37,667 nt of DNA from positions 1 through 37,667 of the forward strand of contig JAPPLB010000166.1 in NCBI GenBank assembly GCA_028819575.1, read 5' to 3'. The notes under the pieces were generated by a model that was not told the DNA's origin, made no database searches, and was given only the letters and a program-made list of their open reading frames with translations. Source of the DNA: Bryobacterales bacterium. GTDB taxonomy: Bacteria; Acidobacteriota; Terriglobia; Bryobacterales; UBA6623. This document shows, one piece after another, positions 1-8,449 of the stretch (the stretch's first letter is position 1; each line of letters begins with the position of its first letter). The position numbers and the translations under genes were made by a program.

Positions 1-85
1 CCTGCGCGCGCCAAGCGGCTCGCGCCTCGTCCTGACGGCCCTCTCACGCACTTCGTCTCGCCATGTGGTGAGATATGCAGGCTAG
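1..85. repeat. Right half of palindromic repeat element, cut by window start
   Basis: These bases match the right half of the complete copy at 22691-22867. Base 1 corresponds to 22787, with only a few differences (for example AGATATGCAGG instead of AGAAATGCAGG at the tip). The copy ends in the terminal inverted repeat followed by CTAG at 82-85. The left half lies outside the window, so the sequence begins in the middle of an element. Confidence 0.9.
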
Positions 86-166
86 ACGGGGATCGATCCG
101 GTGGCCCAACCTGAGCATCCGGATGCGATGTGCGGCCTGAACGAGATGAGCCGGAAGCGCAAAAAG

Positions 167-195
167 GTGACTGGATTGCTTCCATCGATTACAAT
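167..195 (+). promoter_or_regulatory. Candidate sigma70-type promoter of the DSD1-like gene
   Basis: GTGACT at 167-172 (4/6 to TTGACA) and TACAAT at 190-195 (5/6 to TATAAT) are separated by the optimal 17 bases. Transcription would start near 202. A GGAGG at 213-217 lies 7 nt before the ATG at 225. The call rests on motif matching only. Confidence 0.4.
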
Positions 196-224
196 CAAGC
201 CAACTTACCCACGGAGGTTCCTCT

Positions 225-1481
225 ATGCATTCCCGACGATCCTTTCTTGCCGCAGCGGCAGCGGGCAGCACACTCGCCGGTTCGCGGCCCTTTGCGCCAT
301 TGATGAGCGCGGCGCGCACGAAGTCCTACTCCCACGCGGAACTGGAAGCGAAAGTCAAGCGCCGCGACTTCTCGGGGCTCACCAAGCGTGATCTGCCTAC
401 GCCGAACCTTGTCCTCGACAAGGATGTCTTCGACAAGAATCTCAAGACGATGGCCAAGCACTGCAAGCAGAACGACTTCGATTTGCGGTCGCACGTGAAG
501 GTGCATCGCAGCCCGGAGATCGGCATGCTGCAAATCAAGTCGGGGGCGCTGGGGTTGTGCTGCGCGACGATCTCGGAGTGCGAGGTGATGATGGATGCCG
601 GCGCACCGGGGATTCTGTGGACGTGCCAGCCGGTCGGCCCCAACAAGTTCAGCCGCATCGTGGCTCTGACGAAGAAAGACCCGACCTTCATGTTCGTCGT
701 CGAAGACCCGATGATCGTGGATCAGCTCGAAGAACTCGCCGCCGCCGAGAAAGTGACGTTCAACGTAGTCGTCGACATCGACGTGGGAATCGGCCGGCAG
801 GGGGTGATGCCCGGCGAGGAAGGCCTGGAACTGAGCCAGCGCGTGATGAAGGCCAAGAACCTGAAGCTGACCGGACTGATGGGGTATTCCGGAGCTGCCT
901 CGCATGCCAAAGGCTGGAAGCACCGCTGGGACGTGTCGAACCATGAGGTCGACAAGCTGATGGAGTCAGTTCACCTGTGCCGCAAAGCGGGCATTCCCGT
1001 GGGCATCGTAACCGGGGGCAGCACCGGCAGCTACAACATCGACAGCCAACGCAAAGACGGCTTGACGGAGTTGCAGGCCGGTTCATACGCCCTGATGGAT
1101 TCCAACTACAGCCGCATCGGCAGCAAGGACGGCGACGAGACGTACGATGACTTCGGGCTGGCGTTGACCGTGCTTACCACCGTTATCAGCAAGCACTATC
1201 CGAAGAAGGTCGCCGTTGACGCCGGCAACAAGTCGATGACGCAGCCGACGGACATGGTCAAGGGCCGGCCCGAGTTGCGCGTGCAACGGGCCGGCGCCGA
1301 ATACGGCCGTATCGAATGGGACGAGACTGATCGGGAGCCCAAGCTGGGCGATCAACTCGAGATCGTGATGTCGAACCTCGACATGAGCGTCAACTGCTTC
1401 GACCGCATGTTCGTCTGCAAGGGCGATCAGGTGGTCGATGTGTATTCGGTGCTGGGCCGGTCGGGGCCGTCGCAACGCTAG
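225..1481 (+). CDS. Tat-exported DSD1-type PLP enzyme (D-threonine aldolase / D-serine dehydratase-like)
   Basis: The 418-aa product starts with a twin-arginine leader (SRRSFLAAAAAG, residues 3-14) and should be exported folded. The rest matches the fold-III PLP family of alanine-racemase-like D-threonine aldolases and D-serine dehydratases. It has a TPNLVLD entry strand at about residue 59, the PLP-lysine segment HVKVH with K92, a GLCCATISE segment near 110-118, and the family tail FDRMFV...VVDVYSVLGR. A GGAGG 7 nt upstream fixes the ATG. Known members use zinc ligands in a C-terminal H-x-C motif before the VN-DR tail; here the aligned stretch is S-N-L-D-M-S-V-N (383-390), so both expected ligands look replaced. 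The family is well supported; substrate and activity are unknown. It stands alone and is convergent with the aldo/keto reductase. Confidence 0.85.
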   Translation: MHSRRSFLAAAAAGSTLAGSRPFAPLMSAARTKSYSHAELEAKVKRRDFSGLTKRDLPTPNLVLDKDVFDKNLKTMAKHCKQNDFDLRSHVKVHRSPEIGMLQIKSGALGLCCATISECEVMMDAGAPGILWTCQPVGPNKFSRIVALTKKDPTFMFVVEDPMIVDQLEELAAAEKVTFNVVVDIDVGIGRQGVMPGEEGLELSQRVMKAKNLKLTGLMGYSGAASHAKGWKHRWDVSNHEVDKLMESVHLCRKAGIPVGIVTGGSTGSYNIDSQRKDGLTELQAGSYALMDSNYSRIGSKDGDETYDDFGLALTVLTTVISKHYPKKVAVDAGNKSMTQPTDMVKGRPELRVQRAGAEYGRIEWDETDREPKLGDQLEIVMSNLDMSVNCFDRMFVCKGDQVVDVYSVLGRSGPSQR

Positions 1482-1557
1482 GGGTCAAGCGTTGCGACCA
1501 CCGCTTCCTGGAAATCGCCGCGGCACGACTTGTTCCCGAATCCGATGGCGTCTCCCT

Positions 1558-1590
1558 CAAGACGTTCCCGTACGGAACAAGTACGTCTTG
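1558..1590. terminator. Hairpin between convergent genes, possible bidirectional terminator
   Basis: CAAGAC (1558-1563) pairs with GTCTTG (1585-1590), and GTTCC (1564-1568) pairs with GGAAC (1574-1578), giving a long stem with a small bulge. It lies between the DSD1-like stop (1481) and the reductase stop (1669). No T-tract follows on either strand, so termination is uncertain. Confidence 0.35.
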
Positions 1591-1668
1591 CGGTGCCGTG
1601 ATTCGACTCCCCGACCATGCAATGGTCTTGCCGCTCCTTGTTGACGCCGCAAAGGAGACGGCTGATCC

Positions 1669-2640
1669 TCAACGGTTATAGAACGGGGTCGGTCCACGCA
1701 ACTTCCGCCAGACCCGGTCACAAGCCGCAAGCTGCTCCGGAGTCAAGGCTTCGGTTTCCAGCGCCGCCAGATTCTGCTCGAGTTGATCCAGCCGCGACGC
1801 TCCCACGATAATGCAATGCGCTTGCTTTTGCCGTAAGAGCCAGGCGAAGGCAAGCTGCACCATGCTGATTCCGCCTTCTTTCGCTATCTCCTCCCATTCG
1901 GAGACAGCTTCGAAGTAGGGATCGTGCCAGTAGCGTTTCAAATACATCTCATTACCGTCGAAGCGCGTACCTGGCAGCGGAGCCTCCCCTTTCCTATGCT
2001 TACCCGTCAACAGCCCCCCACCCAGCGGGTTGTAGCAGACATTACTGATTCCCACTTTGTCGGTAAAGGGCAGATATTCCTGCTCGATACCCCGCGCCGC
2101 CAGGTTATACATGGGTTGCGCAATCCAGGGCTTCTCGTAACCCCTCTTTTCGCATATCCCATGCATTTCGCAGAGTTGCCAAGCGCTGTAGTTTGACGTA
2201 GCCGGATAACGAATCTTGCCTTCTCGCCGAAGTTCCTCCATTGCATCCAGAGTGTCTTCTATAGGCGTATCGTAGTCGGGCTGATGCAGGTAGTAGATGT
2301 CGAGATAGTCCGTATTCAACCTGCGCAGGGATGCTTCAACACCTTTGCGAATCGCCTCACGAGATAGACCAACGTATTGCGGCGGCTTCCCCATCGCTCC
2401 CCGGACCTTACTTGCCAGTACGATATCCTTGCGCCGGGCACCGAGAATGCGGCCTAACATCTCCTCTGAGAGCCCCTGGTTATATATGTTGGCCGTATCG
2501 AAGAAATTGACCCCCGCATCCAAGCAGCGGTCCACGATTCGAGCCGACTCATCCAGGTCGGCCTGGGAGCCGAAAGTCATCGTTCCCATACATACACGTG
2601 ATACTTCCAGGCCGGTATGGGCGATCTTCTGTTTGTCCAT
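1669..2640 (-). CDS. Aldo/keto reductase
   Basis: This 323-aa NAD(P)H-dependent oxidoreductase has an (alpha/beta)8 barrel. The full AKR tetrad is visible: D48 and Y53 in FFDTANIY, K78 in LASKV and H119 in YYLHQPD. GASRLDQLEQNLAALE near the C terminus is the cofactor-binding end typical of the family. The ATG at 2640 is preferred over a TTG three codons upstream, because the minus-strand ribosome site AAGGAG sits 11 nt before the ATG but only about 3 nt from the TTG. An A-rich tract (T-rich on plus, 2655-2669) lies just upstream. The substrate cannot be told. It shares its 5' region with the divergent AT-hook gene. Confidence 0.93.
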   Translation of the reverse strand: MDKQKIAHTGLEVSRVCMGTMTFGSQADLDESARIVDRCLDAGVNFFDTANIYNQGLSEEMLGRILGARRKDIVLASKVRGAMGKPPQYVGLSREAIRKGVEASLRRLNTDYLDIYYLHQPDYDTPIEDTLDAMEELRREGKIRYPATSNYSAWQLCEMHGICEKRGYEKPWIAQPMYNLAARGIEQEYLPFTDKVGISNVCYNPLGGGLLTGKHRKGEAPLPGTRFDGNEMYLKRYWHDPYFEAVSEWEEIAKEGGISMVQLAFAWLLRQKQAHCIIVGASRLDQLEQNLAALETEALTPEQLAACDRVWRKLRGPTPFYNR

Positions 2641-2690
2641 CGAGTCCAAAACTCCTTTTTTATTTTTTTGTGGTTGTAAGGAGGGATTTC

Positions 2691-2717
2691 ATGTTAGCAT
2701 TGGTATGTTATGTCTGA
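2691..2717 (+). promoter_or_regulatory. Eight-codon leader ORF (MLALVCYV) with strong Shine-Dalgarno
   Basis: The best ribosome site here, AAGGAGGG at 2678-2685, is 5 nt upstream of an ATG at 2691 that encodes only MLALVCYV. Its TGA (2715-2717) lies within the first codons of the AT-hook gene, whose ATG is at 2710. The AT-hook ATG has no close ribosome site of its own, so translational coupling is plausible. Confidence 0.4.
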
Positions 2718-2952
2718 TGCACTTGCGATATTGATCGCTGAAAGAGATCGCTTGAACCGTGCGATCGAAATTCTTCAGGGTGAATCCACACCCACACCCA
2801 AACGAGGACCCGGCCGCCCACCGGGCACGAAAAACAAAGAGACAAAGAAGCGCGTCCGGAAGCCGATGAGCGCCGCCAAACGGCAAGAGGTCTCCGAACG
2901 AATGAAGCAGTATTGGGCTGAACGCCGCAAGACACAAGCGACCGAAGAATAG
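2710..2952 (+). CDS. AT-hook-like small basic DNA-binding protein
   Basis: The 80-aa, strongly basic product has three parts. Residues 1-24 are likely helical and coiled (ALAILIAERDRLNRAIEIL). An AT-hook-like core GPGRPPG follows at 33-39, flanked by lysines and arginines. A C-terminal basic helix resembles the MSAAKRQEVSERMKQYWAERR pattern found in small nucleoid- or transcription-associated proteins. AT-hooks insert an R-G-R-P core into the minor groove of AT-rich DNA; here the core is P-G-R-P, so the match is imperfect. No upstream in-frame start exists because of a TAG at 2695-2697. It is convergent with the DUF3604 gene, whose stop is 38 nt away. The specific role is unknown. Confidence 0.75.
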   Translation: MSDALAILIAERDRLNRAIEILQGESTPTPKRGPGRPPGTKNKETKKRVRKPMSAAKRQEVSERMKQYWAERRKTQATEE

Positions 2953-2990
2953 AAAGGCTTCCCAAGGCCCCTCCATCCAACCGGTCAGTG

Positions 2991-5252
2991 CTAACCAGTT
3001 GATCGATGCACCCAGATCGGGCTTGACCAAGCCTGGTGACCGTCGTCTTGCGTCACAACGACATAGATCGGGTTATCTCGACCTGTCGCAAGTGCGACCG
3101 TGCTCTCGAACCGGCACGTTCGATAAGGATTGGTCTCGGGCATCCGAAAGGCCCGGACACGCCGGCCCAGCTTACCTGCCTCATAAGCGCGGTCTTCCAC
3201 GCCGACTTCCCGCAGCGGTATGTCAAACTCGACGAGTTCCGTCCGGAACCGCAGATTCCCGCACTGAGGATCAGCCACCACGGCGTCGAAGCCGGCGAAG
3301 TTACCCGTAGTGCCGGACCGCCATCGCAAACCGTCCCTGCCGACCCGATCCAGTGACTTGTCCGGGTTGAAGAAGTTAATGGGCCGGGCGGCGACGATTC
3401 GGTTGTCCTCAAACCGCGCTTCTCCATCCCAAACGGTCTGCCGGAACCGTCCTCGATACTCGGCGCCTTCCCAAATTACGCGGATGCAGCTTCCTTGGGC
3501 CGCTTCCCGAGCCGCCGGCCGCACCACTTCCACCGGCCGCATTCCATTGCGGACCTCGATCCGCTCGATCGGCGCCGAGGCAACCACATCCACGTGCATC
3601 CGCGCTGCCTCGAGCGATGTTTCAACGATATCGCCCATCATGGCGCTCGTCTCGTGTCGACGATCTGCCGGGCCAAGGCTCGGATCATCATCGAAGACCG
3701 TCACCGGCCCACTAAAAGACGCCCGCAGAGAAAGAATCATCCGCGCGCCGGTCGTGCCATAGTGCCGGCGTTTCCGCAGGCAGTCGAACCAGGCCTGGCG
3801 GCTCAACTCGGGCATCAAGTAACAGGTCAGCCCTCCATAGGCCCCAAACCACGACGCTCCCGGGTAACTGGCTCCGGGCCGGCCCTTGTGACCGTCGCTG
3901 TGGCAAACAATCCCGACCCGGTAGCCCTTTTCGATGGCGTCCGCCAACAGCCACTCGAAGGTGCCCCAGGCCGAGTGGATTTCCACGGCCCGCTCGATAC
4001 GCCCGTCGTGGGCCATTCTGATGTCGGCGTAGCGTCCCCCGACGTGTGCGATGACGGCGCAATCTTCAGCGCCCGCGGTCAGCGCCTCGAACAAATCGGC
4101 GGCCGTAAGGCAATCGTCGTCGGCGTCGGACAGGTCGTCGAGAAGCGCATGGGAGGATCGTCGGATCGTCTCGCCCTCATGCAGAAAAAAAACGTTCCGG
4201 TCCCCGCCGAGGGCCGTATTTCCCGACCACTCGTAGCCCGGCACCGCCACGAAGCGACCCGGCTCATCGAACTCTCGCGTCGCATCGTTGAGATCTTTCC
4301 AGAAGGCGTTCGTGATCTGGAAGTCGTTCCCCTGATGCCCGCAGATATCCAGAAACGCCCGGTCGCGTGCAAAGGCGAAATATTCCCGAACCGAGTTCGT
4401 GCCGATCGTTTCTTCCGTCTGTCCGTGAAGATCGCCCCAATACGGCAGCAACCCGGCTGACTCCACGATGCGCAGCGGATTCGACTCGGCCAAAACTTCG
4501 CCCGTTTCATCCAGGACCTCGACCGTGAGATCACCCGTTTCATCCGTTCTGAGATCGTCCATAGAAACCGAAAACCGGCCGTGTTCGAAGGAAACCTCGG
4601 AAGGCAGGTTCGTGACCGGGAGAGTCGAACGCAACCGGACCTTCGCGCCGACTTGATCCGTGGGGTTCCCCCAGCGGTCTTCCGCCTTGAGTCCCAGGCG
4701 AAAGGGTTGGCCTACCCGCCGCATCGTCGGGAGAACCGCTTTCCAAGCCACCGCCGGACCCGGCACAATCGCGATCGTGGGCGATTTCGGCAACTGCACG
4801 TAGTTGTATGTCGCTATGGCGTCAACGAGCACGCGGAATTCGAACGTCGACTCGCAAAAGGTCTGCAGCCGCAAGCCGGGCGAACCCTCGCGAGGATCGC
4901 CGAAGCGCACCACAATCCGGTCCCCTTGCTTCATGAAACCCTTGAGGACCTTGATGTAGAGCGCCTTATCCCAGGGGCGGATATTGCCCTTCGGGTCATA
5001 GCGTGTTTCGAGCACTGCGTTGTTGCTCGCCTCGACGGTGACGTAGTTGGCGGCCTGTGGATCATCAAACTGCAGGCGGCCCATATCGGCGGCGAAGCGG
5101 AACACGATCTTCAGGCTGGCGGTGTCGTCCATCCCGAAGCGGCCTGCGGTGTAGGTCAACGTGAATGACTGGCAGGAGCCCGCTTCAAACGAGCCGGCCG
5201 GTGTAATCTCAGCGGCGCCCATTTCCTCGGGCAGGTAGCGGGAATGAGGCAT
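2991..5252 (-). CDS. DUF3604 family protein (PHP-like metal-dependent hydrolase fold)
   Basis: The product has 753 aa. Residues 1-265 look like beta-sandwich modules. From about 269 a DUF3604 domain begins with LPYWGDLHGQ; the D-x-H pair resembles the first metal-binding motif of PHP-type phosphoesterases. Later motifs fit the same fold: GHQGNDF, PGYEWSG, AHVGG, EIHSAWGTFEWLL, and HSDGHKGRPG followed by GASWFGAYGGLT. The C-terminal part is again beta-rich. No signal peptide is obvious from MPHSRYLPEE, so it is probably cytoplasmic unless the true start differs. DUF3604 members lack a settled biochemical function. The gene appears to be a single transcription unit; the next gene on the same strand upstream ends 219 nt away. 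Confidence 0.85.
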   Translation of the reverse strand: MPHSRYLPEEMGAAEITPAGSFEAGSCQSFTLTYTAGRFGMDDTASLKIVFRFAADMGRLQFDDPQAANYVTVEASNNAVLETRYDPKGNIRPWDKALYIKVLKGFMKQGDRIVVRFGDPREGSPGLRLQTFCESTFEFRVLVDAIATYNYVQLPKSPTIAIVPGPAVAWKAVLPTMRRVGQPFRLGLKAEDRWGNPTDQVGAKVRLRSTLPVTNLPSEVSFEHGRFSVSMDDLRTDETGDLTVEVLDETGEVLAESNPLRIVESAGLLPYWGDLHGQTEETIGTNSVREYFAFARDRAFLDICGHQGNDFQITNAFWKDLNDATREFDEPGRFVAVPGYEWSGNTALGGDRNVFFLHEGETIRRSSHALLDDLSDADDDCLTAADLFEALTAGAEDCAVIAHVGGRYADIRMAHDGRIERAVEIHSAWGTFEWLLADAIEKGYRVGIVCHSDGHKGRPGASYPGASWFGAYGGLTCYLMPELSRQAWFDCLRKRRHYGTTGARMILSLRASFSGPVTVFDDDPSLGPADRRHETSAMMGDIVETSLEAARMHVDVVASAPIERIEVRNGMRPVEVVRPAAREAAQGSCIRVIWEGAEYRGRFRQTVWDGEARFEDNRIVAARPINFFNPDKSLDRVGRDGLRWRSGTTGNFAGFDAVVADPQCGNLRFRTELVEFDIPLREVGVEDRAYEAGKLGRRVRAFRMPETNPYRTCRFESTVALATGRDNPIYVVVTQDDGHQAWSSPIWVHRSTG

Positions 5253-5272
5253 GACAGCCTGGAGAATCGTCT

Positions 5273-5301
5273 ATTCTAACGAGCCCGGCTCACGCCGACA
5301 C
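5273..5301 (-). promoter_or_regulatory. Weak candidate promoter of the DUF3604 gene
   Basis: On the minus strand TAGAAT (5278-5273) matches the -10 hexamer 5/6 and is 20 nt from the ATG at 5252. The -35 position at 17-bp spacing reads GTGTCG, a poor match. The remaining 5302-5471 shows no gene. Confidence 0.22.
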
Positions 5302-5471
5302 GGGGGCAGAGTTGAGATCTGACCACCGAAACGATCCGCAGCCGGCATCACCGCGGCGTCTCGCCGGGATCCAAAGTTGTTATCCCCACGACCCGTCCCC
5401 GTCACGGACGAGTTGCCCGGAGCGATGTGCAATGCCCCCAGTACTACGACGAATGCGAGTTCTTGAACGCC

Positions 5472-6518
5472 CTACAGTGTGGCCATGTCGACGTTGTCAA
5501 AGTTTCGCTGGTAATACCGGACATAGTCGACTTTTCGCTGCAAGGCGTCGACGACGCCTTGCGTGAAACGGACTTTTTCAAAACGTTGCGCACTACCCAG
5601 CCCTCCCGGGCTAAAGACGTTGATCTCCATGAGCTTGTCGCCGACGATGTCGAGACCGACCAGGAACATCCCGTCCTGCACGAGCTTGGGCCGAACCACC
5701 TCCGCAACCCTCAGGTGAACGTCCGTGATTTCAACCTCCCGCAACTTACCCCCGGCATGGATGTTGCTTCTCATATCATCTCCCGTCCGAACACGCCGAA
5801 ATGCGGCATACTTGCCGCGGTAGCGAAACGGCGTGCCATTCATGACGAACAGCCGCGTGTCACCCTCCGCGGCAGCCGGCAAGTACTCCTGGGCGATGAT
5901 GAAGCCGTCGCGGCTGAGGGCCTCGATCATCTGATTCACATTCGATCCTCCACCCGGCTGGACGAGAAAGACACCGGAACCGCCCGAGCCCTGGAGCGGC
6001 TTCAGGACGGCCCGGCCCCCTTCGGCCTTGATGAATCTCTTGATCTCGTTCTTATCGCGACTGATGAGGGTACGCGGGCGAACCGATTCGGGGAAAAGCT
6101 GGAAGTACATCTTGTTGGTGGCTTTCGCCAGGCCATTCGGATCATTCAGGACAATCACCCCATGCCGCATCGCCACGCGGCCGAATACGATCCCGGCGTT
6201 CTGTGCCCAAGCCCGTTCGCCCTGCTCGGTGGAGGGATCGCTTCGCAACAACAGGACGTCGAGATCGTCGACCGTAATCCTCTCGACACGCGCTTTCGAA
6301 CCCTGGACATCCCTCAAGAAAGTTTCACCGCTGCTGTAAGACTTCCTCGGTCCCGTGCGAGCGATGGCATGCACCTTCTCGTCCGTGTCATAGATGAAGT
6401 CTCCAGCTCCGATGAGCCACGCCTCGTGACCGGAATTCAGGAGTTGCACGGCCAAGCGGGTTGTCGTGTACCCAGCCTGCTCCGTGCGAATATCGTTGAC
6501 CATCAATCCAACTCTCAT
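5472..6518 (-). CDS. GshB-like ATP-grasp ligase of the DUF1704 cassette
   Basis: This 348-aa ATP-grasp enzyme is built like bacterial glutathione synthetase. It has an N-terminal Rossmann-like part (MRVGLMVNDI; DDLDVLLLRSDPS at 84-96), NDPNGLAKATNK at 125-136, the ATP-binding loop VLKPLQGSGGSGVF at 171-184, AQEYLPAAAEGDTRLFV near 209-225, and the Mg-binding end VGLDIVGDKLMEINV at 287-301. Such enzymes join a carboxylate to an amine via an acyl phosphate. In GshB the EINV is followed by TSPTCIREIE; here it is FSPGGLGSAQ, so the acceptor pocket probably differs. The start is the ATG at 6518 with AAGGAG 8 nt upstream; it overlaps the DUF1704 stop as ATGA. A longer open frame to 6905 is a shadow. 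True glutathione synthesis is unlikely to be proven from this alone, since no gshA is nearby. Confidence 0.88.
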   Translation of the reverse strand: MRVGLMVNDIRTEQAGYTTTRLAVQLLNSGHEAWLIGAGDFIYDTDEKVHAIARTGPRKSYSSGETFLRDVQGSKARVERITVDDLDVLLLRSDPSTEQGERAWAQNAGIVFGRVAMRHGVIVLNDPNGLAKATNKMYFQLFPESVRPRTLISRDKNEIKRFIKAEGGRAVLKPLQGSGGSGVFLVQPGGGSNVNQMIEALSRDGFIIAQEYLPAAAEGDTRLFVMNGTPFRYRGKYAAFRRVRTGDDMRSNIHAGGKLREVEITDVHLRVAEVVRPKLVQDGMFLVGLDIVGDKLMEINVFSPGGLGSAQRFEKVRFTQGVVDALQRKVDYVRYYQRNFDNVDMATL

Positions 6519-8449
6519 TGCTTGCTCCTTAACAGTGGTTCTTGAATCAAGAGATCGACGAGGTTCGTATTGCTTCTGGCGGCTTGCAATCGCGCTTTTG
6601 CAGCGGGGTCGTCGAAATATCGCGGGATCAGCGGAGGGGGACGCAGGATCTTCCTCCGCAACAATTCCTCCATCACGCTCAGGTCGTCCATGCCGATCTT
6701 GCCGACCAGCAAGGGTTCGATGCCGCCGCCTTCGCGCAGGTACCGCAGAACACTCACCAGCCCGCGAAGATACGTCGCGTCCTTGGTCAACCCGCCGGAG
6801 CGGTGCACGCGCGCCGTGATGCCGAACGCGGTCCGCTTGGTGAAGCCGTGATCGTTGCAAAGCGTGTTGAAGGTCTCGATGAAATCGGCGCCGCCCGTCA
6901 TGCACTTGACCGCAATCACTCGCGCCGCAAGAAGCCGCAGACGCGCTGCGCTCAAGCCACCCACGAGGTACTCGCTCAAGACCGCCAGGCCCTCTTGCAG
7001 TTCGTCATAGCCAGCCAGTCCGGCACACAGCAAGCGGAACGGCTGAGCGCGGCCGTTAATGAATGTCAGAACGTGCGTGCCGACCTCGTGCTGGACCATG
7101 GCCTCCAGGCGATCACTGGGGACATGGAGGTCCGATCCAATCAATAGAGTTCCGTGGGAAACCATGAGACCGGTCACGTCGGAAGTGATCTTGATGCCGG
7201 CCTCCGCCTGATCGTGCTGCCGCTTGAAAAAGTCGATCTCCCGCCGGGCTCGGGCCGCGAACTCGGAGGCCGTCACCTTGCGGGCATCCGGGACGGGGCC
7301 CGCAGAAGGCGGGACCCTCTCCAGCACGTTGCGGGCAACCCGCAGCAGTGACGGACCGACGTTTCCGAAAGCAAGCAAGCTGCCGTACAGGAAATCCCTG
7401 GAGTCGCGCGCGGCCAAGGCCGTGAGCTGCCAGTCGAGTTCCCGCTGTTTCTCACGGAGAATCCAGCTCAGTTCCGGGTCCTCGATTCTCTTGATCGGAG
7501 CCGAAAACAGCTCCCGCTTCATCTCAAGGGGAGCGATCAGAAGCGGCCGGTATCCAAACCTCGGCGGCCTGGCCCCGCGGTTTCTCTCGAAATCAGCCCA
7601 GGCCGCCTGCAGGTTGACCGGGGTCACCGAGAGCAAAAAGTTCATGCGCTCGGTGATGCCGGCGAGGATGCGGTCCGCCTGCCAGACGGCCTTGACGACC
7701 GAACGGCGGCCCAGCATCTGATAGTGGGAGGGACGGAGTGAGGTCCGCTCGCGGATAAATTCGACCAATGCGTGCTTGGTGCTCTGGGAAAACTCCCGGC
7801 GCAGGTCCCGCAATGCCAGCGGAAATACATTCCGATCATCGACGGACCTGTAGACAGGCCGCACTTCAAGACCAAGTTGATGGACCCCATCTATTGTGAG
7901 CATCTGCTCGGAGAGCCAGGGGCTGAGCCCGGGTGGGCGGGCGTCCCAATCGACGACCGACTCGACCTCCGATCGAACGCGCCGCAGCCGAATCTCCCGC
8001 AAGGACCGCTCGAACGCTTCCACTGTGGGAAACAAGTCCTTCGAGCCTGTGTGCAAGAGGCGGAATCCGGGTTTTCTCAAGCTCAGTCCGTCGGCTTCAG
8101 CCGGTTCCTCACAAGACGACCACACTTCGACCAGAAGGAAGGCCCCGAACTCTGCCAGCCTGGTGTGAATGATGCCTTCAACGAGCGCTCTCAAGCTTCC
8201 CGCCAAGCTTGGGTCCGCGGAAGCGAGCACATAGGATGCTTCTCCCAGGAGCAAGTTCTCCGTCCCCTCATCCAGGCGTTCGAGAGGCCTTCTGTAGAGA
8301 AACAGGAACGGCAATCGACGATCAATGTGGATCCGGCCCCAGACAGGGAGCCTCCGCCTGACCAATTGGTTTTGACGCAGCCGTTCCAAGACCTCGTTGA
8401 TGAACCGCTCTGTGATCGGAGCCGGCTTCCGAGGGGGCGTTTCAGTCAT
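6515..8449 (-). CDS. DUF1704 / QEGLA-motif protein, predicted HExxxH metallo-carboxypeptidase
   Basis: The 644-aa product belongs to the family annotated as 'flavohemoglobin expression-modulating QEGLA motif protein' (TIGR02421/DUF1704). The zinc site HEVGTH is at 453-458 by count (MVQHEVGTHVLTFING), and the name-giving QEGLA at 485-489 supplies the downstream glutamate. The eukaryotic member MATCAP (KIAA0895L) is a tubulin tyrosine carboxypeptidase with the same HExxxH architecture, so a carboxy-terminal exopeptidase activity is a reasonable prediction. The N-terminal ~400 residues are helical and family-specific. No signal peptide is visible, so it should be cytoplasmic. Start and stop overlap both neighbours (8 nt upstream, ATGA downstream), indicating coupled translation with the amidohydrolase and ligase genes. 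The physiological substrate is unknown. Confidence 0.88.
   Translation of the reverse strand: MTETPPRKPAPITERFINEVLERLRQNQLVRRRLPVWGRIHIDRRLPFLFLYRRPLERLDEGTENLLLGEASYVLASADPSLAGSLRALVEGIIHTRLAEFGAFLLVEVWSSCEEPAEADGLSLRKPGFRLLHTGSKDLFPTVEAFERSLREIRLRRVRSEVESVVDWDARPPGLSPWLSEQMLTIDGVHQLGLEVRPVYRSVDDRNVFPLALRDLRREFSQSTKHALVEFIRERTSLRPSHYQMLGRRSVVKAVWQADRILAGITERMNFLLSVTPVNLQAAWADFERNRGARPPRFGYRPLLIAPLEMKRELFSAPIKRIEDPELSWILREKQRELDWQLTALAARDSRDFLYGSLLAFGNVGPSLLRVARNVLERVPPSAGPVPDARKVTASEFAARARREIDFFKRQHDQAEAGIKITSDVTGLMVSHGTLLIGSDLHVPSDRLEAMVQHEVGTHVLTFINGRAQPFRLLCAGLAGYDELQEGLAVLSEYLVGGLSAARLRLLAARVIAVKCMTGGADFIETFNTLCNDHGFTKRTAFGITARVHRSGGLTKDATYLRGLVSVLRYLREGGGIEPLLVGKIGMDDLSVMEELLRRKILRPPPLIPRYFDDPAAKARLQAARSNTNLVDLLIQEPLLRSKQ

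Noticed and set aside
1585-1630. tRNA-like T-arm sequence (GATTCGACTCC)
   Set aside because: The flanking bases do not pair into a T-stem, and no acceptor, D- or anticodon arm can be drawn.
3495-4460. 321-aa plus-strand open frame opposite the DUF3604 gene
   Set aside because: The frame carries no recognisable motif, while the minus strand encodes a conserved family.
6519-6905. 387-nt N-terminal extension of the ATP-grasp frame
   Set aside because: It lies over the DUF1704 gene, has shadow-type composition, and the family start MRVGLMVND has a good ribosome site.
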